From Sulfitobacter sp. DSM 110093 (lineage in GTDB: Bacteria > Pseudomonadota > Alphaproteobacteria > Rhodobacterales > Rhodobacteraceae), in the NCBI RefSeq assembly GCF_022788715.1, contig NZ_CP085167.1, forward strand, positions 3,370,208 to 3,434,207: a DNA stretch of 64,000 nucleotides, given 5' to 3'. Shown here piece by piece: positions 44,146 to 52,292 of the stretch. Each line of letters starts with the position of its first letter. Position 1 is the stretch's first letter. The notes beneath the pieces were generated by a model, which was given only the letters and a program-made list of their open reading frames with translations, was not told where the DNA came from and did not search any database. A program made the translations under genes and the position numbers.

Positions 44146-44200
44146 GGTGCATCATTGCACAATGGGGGCGATTTCAGCAATCGCTCTCAATCGACCTGAA

Positions 44201-44219
44201 CGCTTAGTATAGCTAAGCG
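44201..44219. promoter_or_regulatory. Palindrome in ectR-ectA gap, candidate MarR site
   Basis: CGCTTAG-TATAG-CTAAGCG is a perfect seven-base inverted repeat of 19 bases total, a size and symmetry typical of MarR operators. It lies 56 bases before the ectR start, in the divergent promoter region. Confidence 0.6.
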
Positions 44220-44280
44220 AAACGCCGTGATTTCGTTAGTCTTGCGAAACAAATATGCACATGAGCATAGCCTTAAAACA

Positions 44281-44293
44281 ACGCTATAAGCGT
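44281..44293. promoter_or_regulatory. Second palindrome in ectR-ectA gap
   Basis: ACGCT-ATA-AGCGT is a perfect five-base inverted repeat about 90 bases before ectA. It shares the outer CGCT/AGCG arms with the palindrome at 44201-44219, so it may be a second, weaker site for the same regulator. Confidence 0.45.
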
Positions 44294-44318
44294 ATTTTGG
44301 GGTATTTTGCTTTGAATG

Positions 44319-44347
44319 TTGAAGTATCATCGGACATGCCCTACTTA
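44319..44347 (+). promoter_or_regulatory. Candidate ectA promoter
   Basis: TTGAAG at 44319-44324, a 17-base spacer, and TACTTA at 44342-44347. The -10 is far from consensus, as in many osmoregulated ect promoters. TACTTAGCTTA here resembles one arm of the upstream palindrome. Confidence 0.35.
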
Positions 44348-44379
44348 GCTTATCGAAACAATAAGGGAGCCCCGACCGG

Positions 44380-44913
44380 ATGCAGAATGAACTCGACATA
44401 AAAAAAGCCCGCACACCCAAGCTGCGCAAGCCCATTGCCGAGGACGGAGCCGCCATCTGGCGGTTGATTCGCGACTGCAAGCCGCTCGATGAAAACTCGC
44501 TTTATGCGAACCTGATCCAAGCCGACCACTTCCGCGACACCTGTGTCGTGGCTGAAATGGACGGCGATATCGTTGGCTGGATCTCCGGCCATATGATCCC
44601 TGCCCAAGACGCCTTCTTTGTCTGGCAGGTCGCCGTCAGCCCCAAGGCCCGTGGCCTTGGTCTGGGTAAAACCATGCTGATGGAACTGGTGAACCGCGAT
44701 GAGACTGAGGACGCCAAGACCCTCAAGACCACGATCACCTGGGACAACGACGCCTCCTGGGGGCTGTTCCGCAGCTTTGCCAATCACGTCGGCGGCGACC
44801 TTTCGGATGCCCCGCACTTTACCAAAGACGCCCATTTCGAGGGCGCACATGACACCGAACATATGGTGACGATCACGCTGCCCGAGACTGCCGCGCTTAA
44901 ACGCGCCGCGTAA
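44380..44913 (+). CDS. ectA: L-2,4-diaminobutyrate N-gamma-acetyltransferase
   Basis: Second dedicated step of ectoine synthesis: acetyl-CoA plus diaminobutyrate gives N-gamma-acetyl-diaminobutyrate. GNAT fold, 177 residues. LRKPIAEDGAAIWRLIRDC near 11-29 and DENSLYANLIQADHF near 33-47 are typical EctA, and the acetyl-CoA loop VSPKARGLGLGKTML is near 86-100. It leads the ectABC-ask operon 54 bases before ectB and is divergent from the MarR gene. Confidence 0.96.
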   Translation: MQNELDIKKARTPKLRKPIAEDGAAIWRLIRDCKPLDENSLYANLIQADHFRDTCVVAEMDGDIVGWISGHMIPAQDAFFVWQVAVSPKARGLGLGKTMLMELVNRDETEDAKTLKTTITWDNDASWGLFRSFANHVGGDLSDAPHFTKDAHFEGAHDTEHMVTITLPETAALKRAA

Positions 44914-44966
44914 ACCGCAGCTGACAATTCACACGACAGACTCTCTTGAAGAGAAAGGATATTCCT

Positions 44967-46259
44967 ATGCCTAAGGACATGGCACAGAACACGACGATCT
45001 ATACCCGCCGCGAGAGCGAAGCACGCTCCTATTGCCGTGGCATGAACGCCGTTTTCACCCGCGCCAGTGGGTCGGAGATGTTTGACGGCGAAGGCAACCG
45101 CTACATCGATTTCCTCGCCGGTTGCTCCTCGTTGAACTATGGCCACAACGACCCTGACATGAAGGCCGCGCTGGTGGAACACATCACCAATGACGGCATC
45201 GCCCATGGTCTCGACTTCCATAGCGACACCAAGGCTGCCTTTCTAAAGGCTTATGAGGAAAACATCCTCAAGCCCCGCGGCATGGACTATAAGGTCATGA
45301 TGACTGGCCCGACCGGCACCAACGCTGTAGAGGCAGCGATCAAACTGGCACGCAAAGTGACAGGCCGCACCAATGTGATCTCCTTCACCAACGGCTTCCA
45401 TGGCATGACCATGGGCGCGCTGGCGCTGACCGGCAACAAAGGCAAACGCGGCGGCGCGGGCGGTGGCTCGTTGGCCGATGTGACGCATATGCCTTTCGAG
45501 GGATCGCTGGGCGAAAACGTCGACACGCTGGAAATGATCGACGCCATGCTGTCGAACCCCTCCTCGGGGATCGACGCGCCTGCGGCATTCATCTTTGAGC
45601 CGATCCAAGGCGAAGGCGGTCTGAACGCGGCCTCTGACGCATGGATGCAGGGCATTGAGAAAATCGCCCGCAAGCATGGCGCGCTGCTGATCATCGACGA
45701 CATTCAAGCCGGTTGTGGCCGTTCGGGCAGCTTCTTCTCGTTTGAGGCGTCCGGCATCAAGCCTGACATGGTGACCCAAGCGAAATCGCTTTCCGGTTTT
45801 GGCCTGCCCTTCGCGGCCCTGCTGATCGCGCCTGAGCATGACATCTGGAAGCCAGCCGAGCACAACGGCACCTTCCGAGGCAACACCCACGCCTTTGTCA
45901 CTGCCCGCGTCGCGATTGAGAAGTTCTGGTCCGACGACAAGTTTGAAAAGTCACTGGCCGAAAAAGCCGTGGTACTGACCACCGCGCTTAATGACGTTGC
46001 TGAACTGGTCGACGGTGCCACGCTGAAAGGCCGCGGCCTGATGCAGGGTGTCGATGTCGGCTCCGGTGAACTGGCCGGCGCAATCTGTGCACGTGCCTAT
46101 GAATTGGGCCTTGTGATCGAAACATCGGGCGCGAACGATGAAATCGTCAAATATCTCGCCCCGCTCACCACGCCGGAGAAGGTCATGCGCGAAGGGTTTG
46201 ATATCCTCCTTCAAGCGACCCGTGACGTGACGGGCAACATGAAACTGGCAGCGGAGTAA
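44967..46259 (+). CDS. ectB: Diaminobutyrate-2-oxoglutarate transaminase
   Basis: First dedicated step of ectoine synthesis: aspartate-beta-semialdehyde plus glutamate gives diaminobutyrate. Class III aminotransferase of 430 residues; SGSEMFDGEGNRYIDFLAGC near 24-43, MTGPTGTNAVEAAIKLAR near 112-129 and the PLP lysine at residue 273 in TQAKSLSGFGLPFAALL. The ATG at 44967 has AAAGGA upstream and gives the normal EctB length; a TTG-started longer frame is rejected. It ends five bases before ectC. Confidence 0.96.
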   Translation: MPKDMAQNTTIYTRRESEARSYCRGMNAVFTRASGSEMFDGEGNRYIDFLAGCSSLNYGHNDPDMKAALVEHITNDGIAHGLDFHSDTKAAFLKAYEENILKPRGMDYKVMMTGPTGTNAVEAAIKLARKVTGRTNVISFTNGFHGMTMGALALTGNKGKRGGAGGGSLADVTHMPFEGSLGENVDTLEMIDAMLSNPSSGIDAPAAFIFEPIQGEGGLNAASDAWMQGIEKIARKHGALLIIDDIQAGCGRSGSFFSFEASGIKPDMVTQAKSLSGFGLPFAALLIAPEHDIWKPAEHNGTFRGNTHAFVTARVAIEKFWSDDKFEKSLAEKAVVLTTALNDVAELVDGATLKGRGLMQGVDVGSGELAGAICARAYELGLVIETSGANDEIVKYLAPLTTPEKVMREGFDILLQATRDVTGNMKLAAE

Positions 46260-46264
46260 TACCG

Positions 46265-46657
46265 ATGATTGTACGCGATTTTAACAAACTTCAGGGCACA
46301 GACCGTCACGTGGGTGACGCTCAATGGACGTCCACACGCTTGCTTTTGGCTGATGACAAGATGGGATTCTCTTTCCACATCACCGTTCTTGAGGCCGGGT
46401 CGGAACACACGTTCCACTACAAGCACCACTTTGAGAGCGTCTATTGCATGAAGGGCAAGGGGTCGATCACGGACCTCGCCACCGGCGAGACCCATGAGAT
46501 CACCCCCGGCGTGATGTATGCGCTGAACCTGAATGACAAACACACCCTGCGCGCAGAGGAAGAACTGCACATGGCGTGCTGCTTCAACCCGCCTGTTACG
46601 GGCAACGAAGTGCACCGCGAAGATGGTTCCTATGCGCCCGCCGAGGAGGTAGCGTAA
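46265..46657 (+). CDS. ectC: Ectoine synthase
   Basis: Iron-dependent cupin that closes the ring of N-gamma-acetyl-diaminobutyrate to ectoine. 130 residues, the usual length. MIVRDFNKLQGTDRHVGDAQ at the N-terminus, FHITVLEAGSEHTFHYKHHF near 38-57 and SVYCMKGKGSITDLATGE near 59-76 match the family, including the metal-binding Glu, Tyr and His positions. Starts five bases after ectB, and the specific aspartokinase follows six bases later. Confidence 0.97.
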   Translation: MIVRDFNKLQGTDRHVGDAQWTSTRLLLADDKMGFSFHITVLEAGSEHTFHYKHHFESVYCMKGKGSITDLATGETHEITPGVMYALNLNDKHTLRAEEELHMACCFNPPVTGNEVHREDGSYAPAEEVA

Positions 46658-46662
46658 TTTAT

Positions 46663-48099
46663 ATGACCCAACCGTCCCACACTGTCGAAAAAATCGGCGG
46701 GACGTCCATGTCCCGCGTGAACCAGCTCAAGGATACACTCTTTGTCGGTGCCCGCGAGGGCGCGGATATCTATGGGCGTGTCTTCGTGGTCTCCGCCTTT
46801 GGCGGGATCACGAACCTGCTGCTGGAGCACAAGAAATCCGGCGAGCCGGGCGTTTACGCGCATCTTGCCAACGCCAGCAATGACCACGGCTGGCACGAGG
46901 CGCTGACCCGTGTGTCTGCCGAAATGCAGCGCATGCACCGTGAAGTGCTGGAACATCCCGGCGACATTGAGCAGGCCGACGCCTTTGTGTCCGAGCGCAC
47001 CCATGGTGCCCGCAACTGCCTGATCGACCTGCAACGCCTCTGCGCCTACGGCCACTTCCGCCTGTCGGAGCACATGCTGCAAATCCGCGAATTGCTCTCC
47101 GGTCTGGGCGAGGCGCATTCCGCTTTCGTCACCACGATCATGCTGCAACGTGCTGGTGTGAATGCCCGTTTCGTCGACCTCTCCGGTTGGCGCGACGAGG
47201 GCAATGTCACGCTCGACGAACGCATCGAGCAGGCGATGGAGGGCATCGACCCGCACACGGAAATGCCCATCGTCACCGGCTATGCACAATGCGCCGAAGG
47301 CTTGATGCGTGAGTTTGACCGTGGCTATTCCGAAGTGACATTCTCTAAGCTGGCGGCCCTGACGGGTGCGCGCGAGGCGATCATTCACAAGGAATTCCAC
47401 CTGTCGTCCTGCGACCCGAAACTGGTCGGCGAACATGCCGTCAAAAAGATCGGGCGCACGAACTATGACGTGGCGGACCAGCTGTCGAATATGGGGATGG
47501 AGGCGATCCACCCCAAGGCAGCCAAGACCCTGCGCCAAGCTGACGTACCGCTGCGCGTGACCAACGCCTTTGAGCCCGAAGATCCCGGCACGCTGATCGA
47601 CGACCGCAAGGCCGAGACGCCTGCGGTGGAGATTGTCACGGGCCTCGATATCGTGGCTTTCGAGCTGTTCGAGCAGGATATGGTCGGCGTGAAAGGCTAT
47701 GACACCGCGATTTTGGAGGTGCTGACACGGCACAATGTGCGGATCGTCTCGAAGGTCTCGAACGCCAATACGATCACGCACTATCTTGATGCTTCGTTGA
47801 AAACGATGCGTCGGGTGGAGAAGGATCTGGCACAGATTTATCCCGCTGCCGAGATTACCACCCGCACCCTGTCGATGGCTTCGGTCATCGGGCGCGATCT
47901 GAACGGCTTGTCGGTACTGCAGCGGGGCCTCGTGGCCATCGCCGAAGCCGGAGAGACGGCGATCGGCGCGAGCCAAGGGCCGCGCAACGTGGATGTGCAG
48001 TTCATCGTTGAGCGGGAGAGCCTGCAACCGGTAATCAAGGCGCTGCACGGCGCGTTCATTGAGGAAGAAGTCGCGACGTCGCTGTCGCGGGCGGCCTGA
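46663..48099 (+). CDS. ask_ect: Ectoine-pathway-specific aspartokinase
   Basis: Phosphorylates aspartate to start the supply of aspartate semialdehyde for ectoine; 478 residues. VEKIGGTSMSRVNQLKDTL at 8-26 is the diagnostic kinase start of the Ask_Ect subgroup, DERIEQAMEGIDPHTEMPIV lies near 185-204, and the C-terminal ~110 residues hold two ACT domains (NVRIVSKVSNANTITHYLD, TLSMASVIGRDLNGL). The ATG at 46663 follows GAGGAGG at rather long spacing (13 bases). Last gene before a strong terminator; no ectD follows. Confidence 0.94.
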   Translation: MTQPSHTVEKIGGTSMSRVNQLKDTLFVGAREGADIYGRVFVVSAFGGITNLLLEHKKSGEPGVYAHLANASNDHGWHEALTRVSAEMQRMHREVLEHPGDIEQADAFVSERTHGARNCLIDLQRLCAYGHFRLSEHMLQIRELLSGLGEAHSAFVTTIMLQRAGVNARFVDLSGWRDEGNVTLDERIEQAMEGIDPHTEMPIVTGYAQCAEGLMREFDRGYSEVTFSKLAALTGAREAIIHKEFHLSSCDPKLVGEHAVKKIGRTNYDVADQLSNMGMEAIHPKAAKTLRQADVPLRVTNAFEPEDPGTLIDDRKAETPAVEIVTGLDIVAFELFEQDMVGVKGYDTAILEVLTRHNVRIVSKVSNANTITHYLDASLKTMRRVEKDLAQIYPAAEITTRTLSMASVIGRDLNGLSVLQRGLVAIAEAGETAIGASQGPRNVDVQFIVERESLQPVIKALHGAFIEEEVATSLSRAA

Positions 48100-48123
48100 G
48101 GCCGGTACATTCGACGTATCCTT

Positions 48124-48157
48124 AGCCGCGGCTCCCAAACGGAAGCCGCGGCTTTTT
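48124..48157 (+). terminator. Rho-independent terminator of ectABC-ask
   Basis: GCCGCGGCT and AGCCGCGGC pair around an eight- to ten-base loop, followed by TTTTTC. Ends the ectoine synthesis operon 25 bases past the stop. Confidence 0.85.
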
Positions 48158-48221
48158 CATGCCTGAGGCCCGGCGCCTACGGCTTGTCCCGGGCCCGGGT
48201 GGCAAACGCACTGCCACAAAC

Positions 48222-48251
48222 AAAAACGGCCTCGCACTTCGCGAGGCCGTT
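48222..48251 (-). terminator. Rho-independent terminator of the IalB-like gene
   Basis: AACGGCCTCGC and GCGAGGCCGTT form a perfect eleven-base stem with a five-base loop. On the minus strand it is followed by TTTTTG, just after the stop at 48274. Confidence 0.85.
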
Positions 48252-48273
48252 CCAAAAATCGCTCTGGCCGTTC

Positions 48274-48804
48274 TCAGCCGCCGCAGCGCTTCGCCGCATC
48301 TTCCACCGCCGCCGTGAACCCCAGCAGCGAGAACTTGTCGCTGGTCTGTGTGCCGCGCGATGAACGGCCGACCAAAGTCGCATCCGCGCCGCGTTTCATG
48401 GCGGCGATGATCTTGGCGTCATCCGCCGTGGTCGCAGGCCATGCCCACTCCCCTTCGGTGAACAGCTCGTAGCTATCGCCCGAAATATCCATCGTCACGG
48501 TCGAACCGGATGCGAAAGGATAGCCGCCGGTGAAAGCAACCTGACCCTTGGCCTCGGCAGACGGACGGTAGAACACCATCAGCAATGTCTGACCCCGGTT
48601 CACTGCAACCACCCGCCCATCGCGAGTGTTCACGACTTCCTTGGGCGTTGAAACGCCCCAGCACTCCGTCGGGTTATCTTCTACAAAGACGCTCCAGTCG
48701 GTCTTGGCAGCCACCCGATTGGTGCTCTGCTCCTGCGCCACTGCGCCACTTGCCACAAGGGCGAGCGCCCCAAGTGCAAGACCACATGTCTTCATCATTC
48801 CCAT
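48274..48804 (-). CDS. Invasion-associated locus B (IalB) family exported protein
   Basis: A 176-residue exported protein: signal peptide at about 1-23 (MGMMKTCGLALGALALVASG, then AVA before QEQSTN). The mature part has DWSVFVEDNPTECWGVSTPK near 36-55, and two cysteines (one here, one in AAKRCGG at the C-terminus) that probably form a disulfide, as in IalB-type proteins. Despite the family name, homologues are common in free-living alphaproteobacteria and the function is unknown. Divergent from the asparaginase gene, with its own terminator. Confidence 0.8.
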   Translation of the reverse strand: MGMMKTCGLALGALALVASGAVAQEQSTNRVAAKTDWSVFVEDNPTECWGVSTPKEVVNTRDGRVVAVNRGQTLLMVFYRPSAEAKGQVAFTGGYPFASGSTVTMDISGDSYELFTEGEWAWPATTADDAKIIAAMKRGADATLVGRSSRGTQTSDKFSLLGFTAAVEDAAKRCGG

Positions 48805-48984
48805 CTGTCCAGCCTCCAGCCGTCCTTGACCTCAACGCATTCACAGACCCCAATCGGGCAACCTCGGGCGGGTTGCTCTCTTGCGGGCGTCTGTTATCTG
48901 TTCGACACCAACCACAATAACGGCAAACGCGCGACCGACGAAACCCTGATTGGCAGGATTTCGCCCAGAAACAGGATGAACCTC

Positions 48985-49965
48985 ATGACCAAAGCAGCCC
49001 CATTTGCGGAAATCTGGCGCGGACCCTTTCTGGAAAGCGTACATTCCGGGCATGCCGTGATCTGTGACGACAGCGGCCAGATCGTCGAAGCATGGGGCGA
49101 TCCTGAGAAAGTGATCCTGCCGCGTTCTTCGTCGAAGATGATCCAAGCACTCCCCCTGATCAATTCAGGCGCCGCCGATGCAGCGGGTTTGAGCACCGAA
49201 CAACTGGCCCTCGCTTGTGCCTCGCACCAAGGTGCCGCCATCCACACCGACCGTGTGGGCGTTTGGCTCGACACGCTGGGGCTGAGTGACGACGACTTCC
49301 GCTGCGGCGCGCAAGAACCCAACGACCGCGACGCGATGGAGGGGCTGATCCGCGCCCATGAGAAACCCTGCCAGATCCACAACAACTGCTCAGGCAAACA
49401 CGCGGGCTTCCTCACGCTGAATAAGCACCTCGGCGCGGGGCCGGATTATGAAAAGCCCGACCACGCGGTGCAGAAAGCCTGCCTTGAGGCGTTCGAGACG
49501 GTCACACAGGAAACTTCGCCCGGCTATGGCATCGACGGCTGCTCGGCCCCGAACCCGGCCTGCACCCTGCACGGCATGGCCCGCGCCATGGCGCATTTCG
49601 CCGCCGCCCCCGAAGGCTCTGCCGAGGCGCGCCTGCACGAAGCCATGCGCCTGCACCCCGAACTGGTCGCTGGCGAAGGCCGCGCCTGCACCGAATTGAT
49701 GCGGGCGATGGACGGTAAGGTCGCGTTGAAGACCGGGGCCGAAGGATTCTTCATCGCCATCTGGCCCGAGCGCAAGCTGGGCATCGCGCTTAAAGCCGCC
49801 TGCGGCACCACCCGCGCCGCCGAATGCGCGATCACCGCGCTCTTGGTCAAATTGGGGGCGCTGGACGCCAATCATCCGGCGGCGATCAAGCGGATGAACA
49901 CGCCGATCACCAACTGGCGCGGGCTTGAGACCGGGATGCTGAAACCAGCGGCGGGACTGCTGTAA
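48985..49965 (+). CDS. Asparaginase II-type amidohydrolase
   Basis: L-asparaginase of the rhizobial/thermolabile class (PF06089), 326 residues, hydrolysing asparagine to aspartate and ammonia. LPRSSSKMIQALPLINSGAA near 44-63 holds the Ser-x-x-Lys pair proposed to be catalytic, NNCSGKHAGFLTLN near 133-146 and GIDGCSAPNPACTLHG near 176-191 are class signatures. I chose the ATG at 48985, eight bases after ACAGGA; an ATG nine bases upstream lies in that site. It is followed by a hairpin shared with serB. Confidence 0.87.
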   Translation: MTKAAPFAEIWRGPFLESVHSGHAVICDDSGQIVEAWGDPEKVILPRSSSKMIQALPLINSGAADAAGLSTEQLALACASHQGAAIHTDRVGVWLDTLGLSDDDFRCGAQEPNDRDAMEGLIRAHEKPCQIHNNCSGKHAGFLTLNKHLGAGPDYEKPDHAVQKACLEAFETVTQETSPGYGIDGCSAPNPACTLHGMARAMAHFAAAPEGSAEARLHEAMRLHPELVAGEGRACTELMRAMDGKVALKTGAEGFFIAIWPERKLGIALKAACGTTRAAECAITALLVKLGALDANHPAAIKRMNTPITNWRGLETGMLKPAAGLL

Positions 49966-49973
49966 GACTATCG

Positions 49974-50005
49974 CACTGCCGCTTTGCTCTGACGAAGCGG
50001 CAGTG
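49974..50005. terminator. Bidirectional hairpin between asparaginase and serB
   Basis: CACTGCCGCTT and AAGCGGCAGTG form a perfect eleven-base stem with a ten-base loop between two convergent genes. No strong T-tract on either strand; termination is inferred from position. Confidence 0.5.
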
Positions 50006-50019
50006 CCATGCGGGCAATC

Positions 50020-50895
50020 TCAGCCTGCGAATTCGGTGCGCGCATAGCCCTGCACGAACAGCAGCGCGGTCAAATCGCCAAAATTGATGCGGATGTCGCA
50101 TTCCGCCGCGACAGAGGGCTTTGCATGCAGCGCCACGCCCATGCCAGCCCGCGCCAACATGCCCAGATCATTAGCCCCATCGCCCACAGCGACGACCTGA
50201 TCTTCGGTGATCTCCAGCTTCGCGGTGATCTCTTCCAGCGCAGCGACCTTGGCCTCGCGGCCCAAGATTGGCATACCCACATCGCCGGTCAGCGCGGCCC
50301 CATCGACCAGCAGCGTATTGGCGCGGTTCTCATCAAAGCCCAGCATCTCGGCCACTTTGGCGGTAAAGGCGGTGAACCCGCCCGAAACCAGCGCGGCATA
50401 GCCGCCGTTGGCCTTCATCGTGCCCACCAAGGCACCGCCGCCGGGCATCAGGGTGATCCGCTCAGCCAAGACCTTGTCGATGACAGCGGCTTCCAGCCCT
50501 TTCAGCAGACCGACACGTTCGCGCAGCGCGCCGTCGAAATCCAACTCACCGTTCATGGCGCGGGCGGTGATCTCTTTCACATGCGCGCCAACGCCCGCTT
50601 CCTCGGCCAATTCGTCGATGCATTCTTGCTGGATCATCGTGCTGTCCATATCGGCCAGCAGCATCTTCTTGCGGCGGCCTTTGCTGGGCACGATCACCAG
50701 ATCGACGCCCATGGACTGGCAGCTTTCCCAAACGTCCCAACGGTTTTCCGGCATCTGGGCCAGCGAGAATTCCGCCGCCTCATCCGGGGCCAGCCAGAGC
50801 GCGTCACCCCCGCCCCAAGCGTTGCGCAGGCTTTCGACCAGCGCCGGATCAAGGGTGGGGTTGGAGGGGGAGGTCAACAAGATTGCCGTGAACAT
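50020..50895 (-). CDS. serB: Phosphoserine phosphatase
   Basis: Last step of serine synthesis: O-phosphoserine to serine. HAD-superfamily enzyme of 291 residues; the N-terminal ~75 residues are an ACT-like region, then LLADMDSTMIQQECIDELA near 79-97 (nucleophile Asp), LVSGGFTAFTAKVAE near 168-182, and VAVGDGANDLGMLARAGMGV near 232-251. The start at 50895 (MFTAILLTSPS) matches the family; an ATG 33 bases upstream is rejected. Divergent from serC-serA across a 154-base gap, so all three serine genes are together. Confidence 0.94.
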   Translation of the reverse strand: MFTAILLTSPSNPTLDPALVESLRNAWGGGDALWLAPDEAAEFSLAQMPENRWDVWESCQSMGVDLVIVPSKGRRKKMLLADMDSTMIQQECIDELAEEAGVGAHVKEITARAMNGELDFDGALRERVGLLKGLEAAVIDKVLAERITLMPGGGALVGTMKANGGYAALVSGGFTAFTAKVAEMLGFDENRANTLLVDGAALTGDVGMPILGREAKVAALEEITAKLEITEDQVVAVGDGANDLGMLARAGMGVALHAKPSVAAECDIRINFGDLTALLFVQGYARTEFAG

Positions 50896-51000
50896 AAGTT
50901 TCCGATCCGCATCATTCGCGTCGCGCAAAGCGACATGACCGGCGTCCTAGCGTCATTTTGCGACTTGCGCCAGTCCAGCCTCCCCGCGTATGCCGACAAG

Positions 51001-51049
51001 TGGGACACCCTTCCCCAACGAAGGGCGATTATCTGAGAGGGTAGCATAA
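51001..51049 (+). promoter_or_regulatory. serC leader with mutually exclusive hairpins
   Basis: CCCTTC (51008-51013) can pair with GAAGGG (51020-51025), or its overlapping ACCCT (51007-51011) with AGGGT (51038-51042), which covers the serC ribosome site GAGAGGG. Such a structure with a final stem over the ribosome site matches the description of the serC RNA motif known upstream of serC-serA in alphaproteobacteria. I cannot run a covariance model here. Confidence 0.55.
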
Positions 51050-52213
51050 ATGGCTATTACACAACCGGCATCGCGCCCGGGCACGAAACCTGTTGCCGTA
51101 CCGGCAAACCCGCGTTTCTCTTCCGGCCCCTGCGCCAAAATCCCCACATTCGATCTGACCAAGCTTGGCGATGCACCGCTGGGCCGCAGCCACCGTGCCG
51201 CGCCCGGTAAGGCGAAACTGCTCGAAGCGATCGAGACCACCCGCGACGTGCTGGGCGTGCCTGCGGATTACCGCATCGGCATCGTGCCCGCCTCCGACAC
51301 CGGCGCATTCGAGATGGCCATGTGGTCGCTCTTGGGCGAACGCCCGGCTGAGATGGTGGCATGGGAATCCTTCGGCGCGGGCTGGGTCACCGATGTGGTC
51401 AAACAGCTAAAAATCGAAGCGCAGGTTCACACCGCCGAATACGGCGAGATCGTCGACATGGCCGCGCTGAACTATGACAACGACGTCTGCTTCACTTGGA
51501 ACGGCACCACTTCCGGCGTGCGGATGCCGAACGGCGACGCGATCCCCGCTGACCGCGCGGGTCTGACGCTTTGCGATGCCACCTCCGCGGCCTTCGCGAT
51601 GGACCTGCCGTGGGACAAGCTAGATGTGACGACCTTCTCTTGGCAGAAAGTGCTGGGCGGCGAAGCGGCGCACGGCATGCTGATCCTCTCCCCTCGTGCG
51701 GTTGAGCGGCTTGAGAATTATACCCCCGCATGGCCCCTGCCAAAAATCTTCCGCCTGACCAAAGGCGGCAAGCTGAATGAGGGCATCTTCAAGGGCGAAA
51801 CGATCAACACGCCTTCGATGCTCTGCGTCGAAGACTACTTGCAGGCGCTTGATTGGGCGAAATCCGTGGGCGGCCTTAAAGGGCTGATCGCACGGGCCGA
51901 TGCCAATACAGCCGCCATAGCCGAGTTCGTCAAAACCCATGACTGGATTGATTTCCTCGCCACCGATCCGGCGACACGGTCCAACACCTCGGTCTGCCTC
52001 AAGTTCACCGACGACCGCATTCAAGACGGTGCCGCCTTCGCCAAAGCGATCGCCAAACGGCTCGCTGACGAAGGCGCGGCTCTTGACGTCGGCGCCTACC
52101 GCGATGCCCCTCCGGGCCTGCGCATCTGGTGCGGCGGCACGGTTGAGACGGCGGATATCGAAGCGATGCTGCCGTGGCTCGAATGGGCCTTTGAAGCCGA
52201 AATTAACGCCTGA
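51050..52213 (+). CDS. serC: Phosphoserine transaminase
   Basis: PLP enzyme converting 3-phosphohydroxypyruvate to phosphoserine; 387 residues, of the longer alphaproteobacterial SerC type. [17 protein letters not shown] near 21-37, [20 protein letters not shown] near 83-102, and the PLP lysine in [19 protein letters not shown] near 194-212. GAGAGGG stands eight bases before the ATG at 51050. serA follows after 79 bases on the same strand. Confidence 0.95.
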   Translation: MAITQPASRPGTKPVAVPANPRFSSGPCAKIPTFDLTKLGDAPLGRSHRAAPGKAKLLEAIETTRDVLGVPADYRIGIVPASDTGAFEMAMWSLLGERPAEMVAWESFGAGWVTDVVKQLKIEAQVHTAEYGEIVDMAALNYDNDVCFTWNGTTSGVRMPNGDAIPADRAGLTLCDATSAAFAMDLPWDKLDVTTFSWQKVLGGEAAHGMLILSPRAVERLENYTPAWPLPKIFRLTKGGKLNEGIFKGETINTPSMLCVEDYLQALDWAKSVGGLKGLIARADANTAAIAEFVKTHDWIDFLATDPATRSNTSVCLKFTDDRIQDGAAFAKAIAKRLADEGAALDVGAYRDAPPGLRIWCGGTVETADIEAMLPWLEWAFEAEINA

Positions 52214-52292
52214 TCAACGCCCAAAGCATTCCGGCAGGCGCGTGATCCCACGCGCCGCCCCTGCCCCCCTATTTTTGAAAAGGACCACAAAA

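Noticed and set aside
46630..48138. Minus-strand open frame (502 codons) opposite the aspartokinase
   Set aside because: Antisense shadow of ask_ect and would cross its terminator.
48274..48804. Virulence factor
   Set aside because: The IalB family name comes from a pathogen, but homologues are common in free-living alphaproteobacteria and nothing else here suggests virulence.
50929..51049. SAM or SAM/SAH riboswitch upstream of serC
   Set aside because: The gene is serC, not a methionine or SAM gene, and the pairing seen fits the serC leader layout better.
51939..52292. N-terminal extension of serA by about 118 codons
   Set aside because: The extension lies inside serC in another frame; SerA starts MAPKVLISDSLSEAA at 52293 at normal length.
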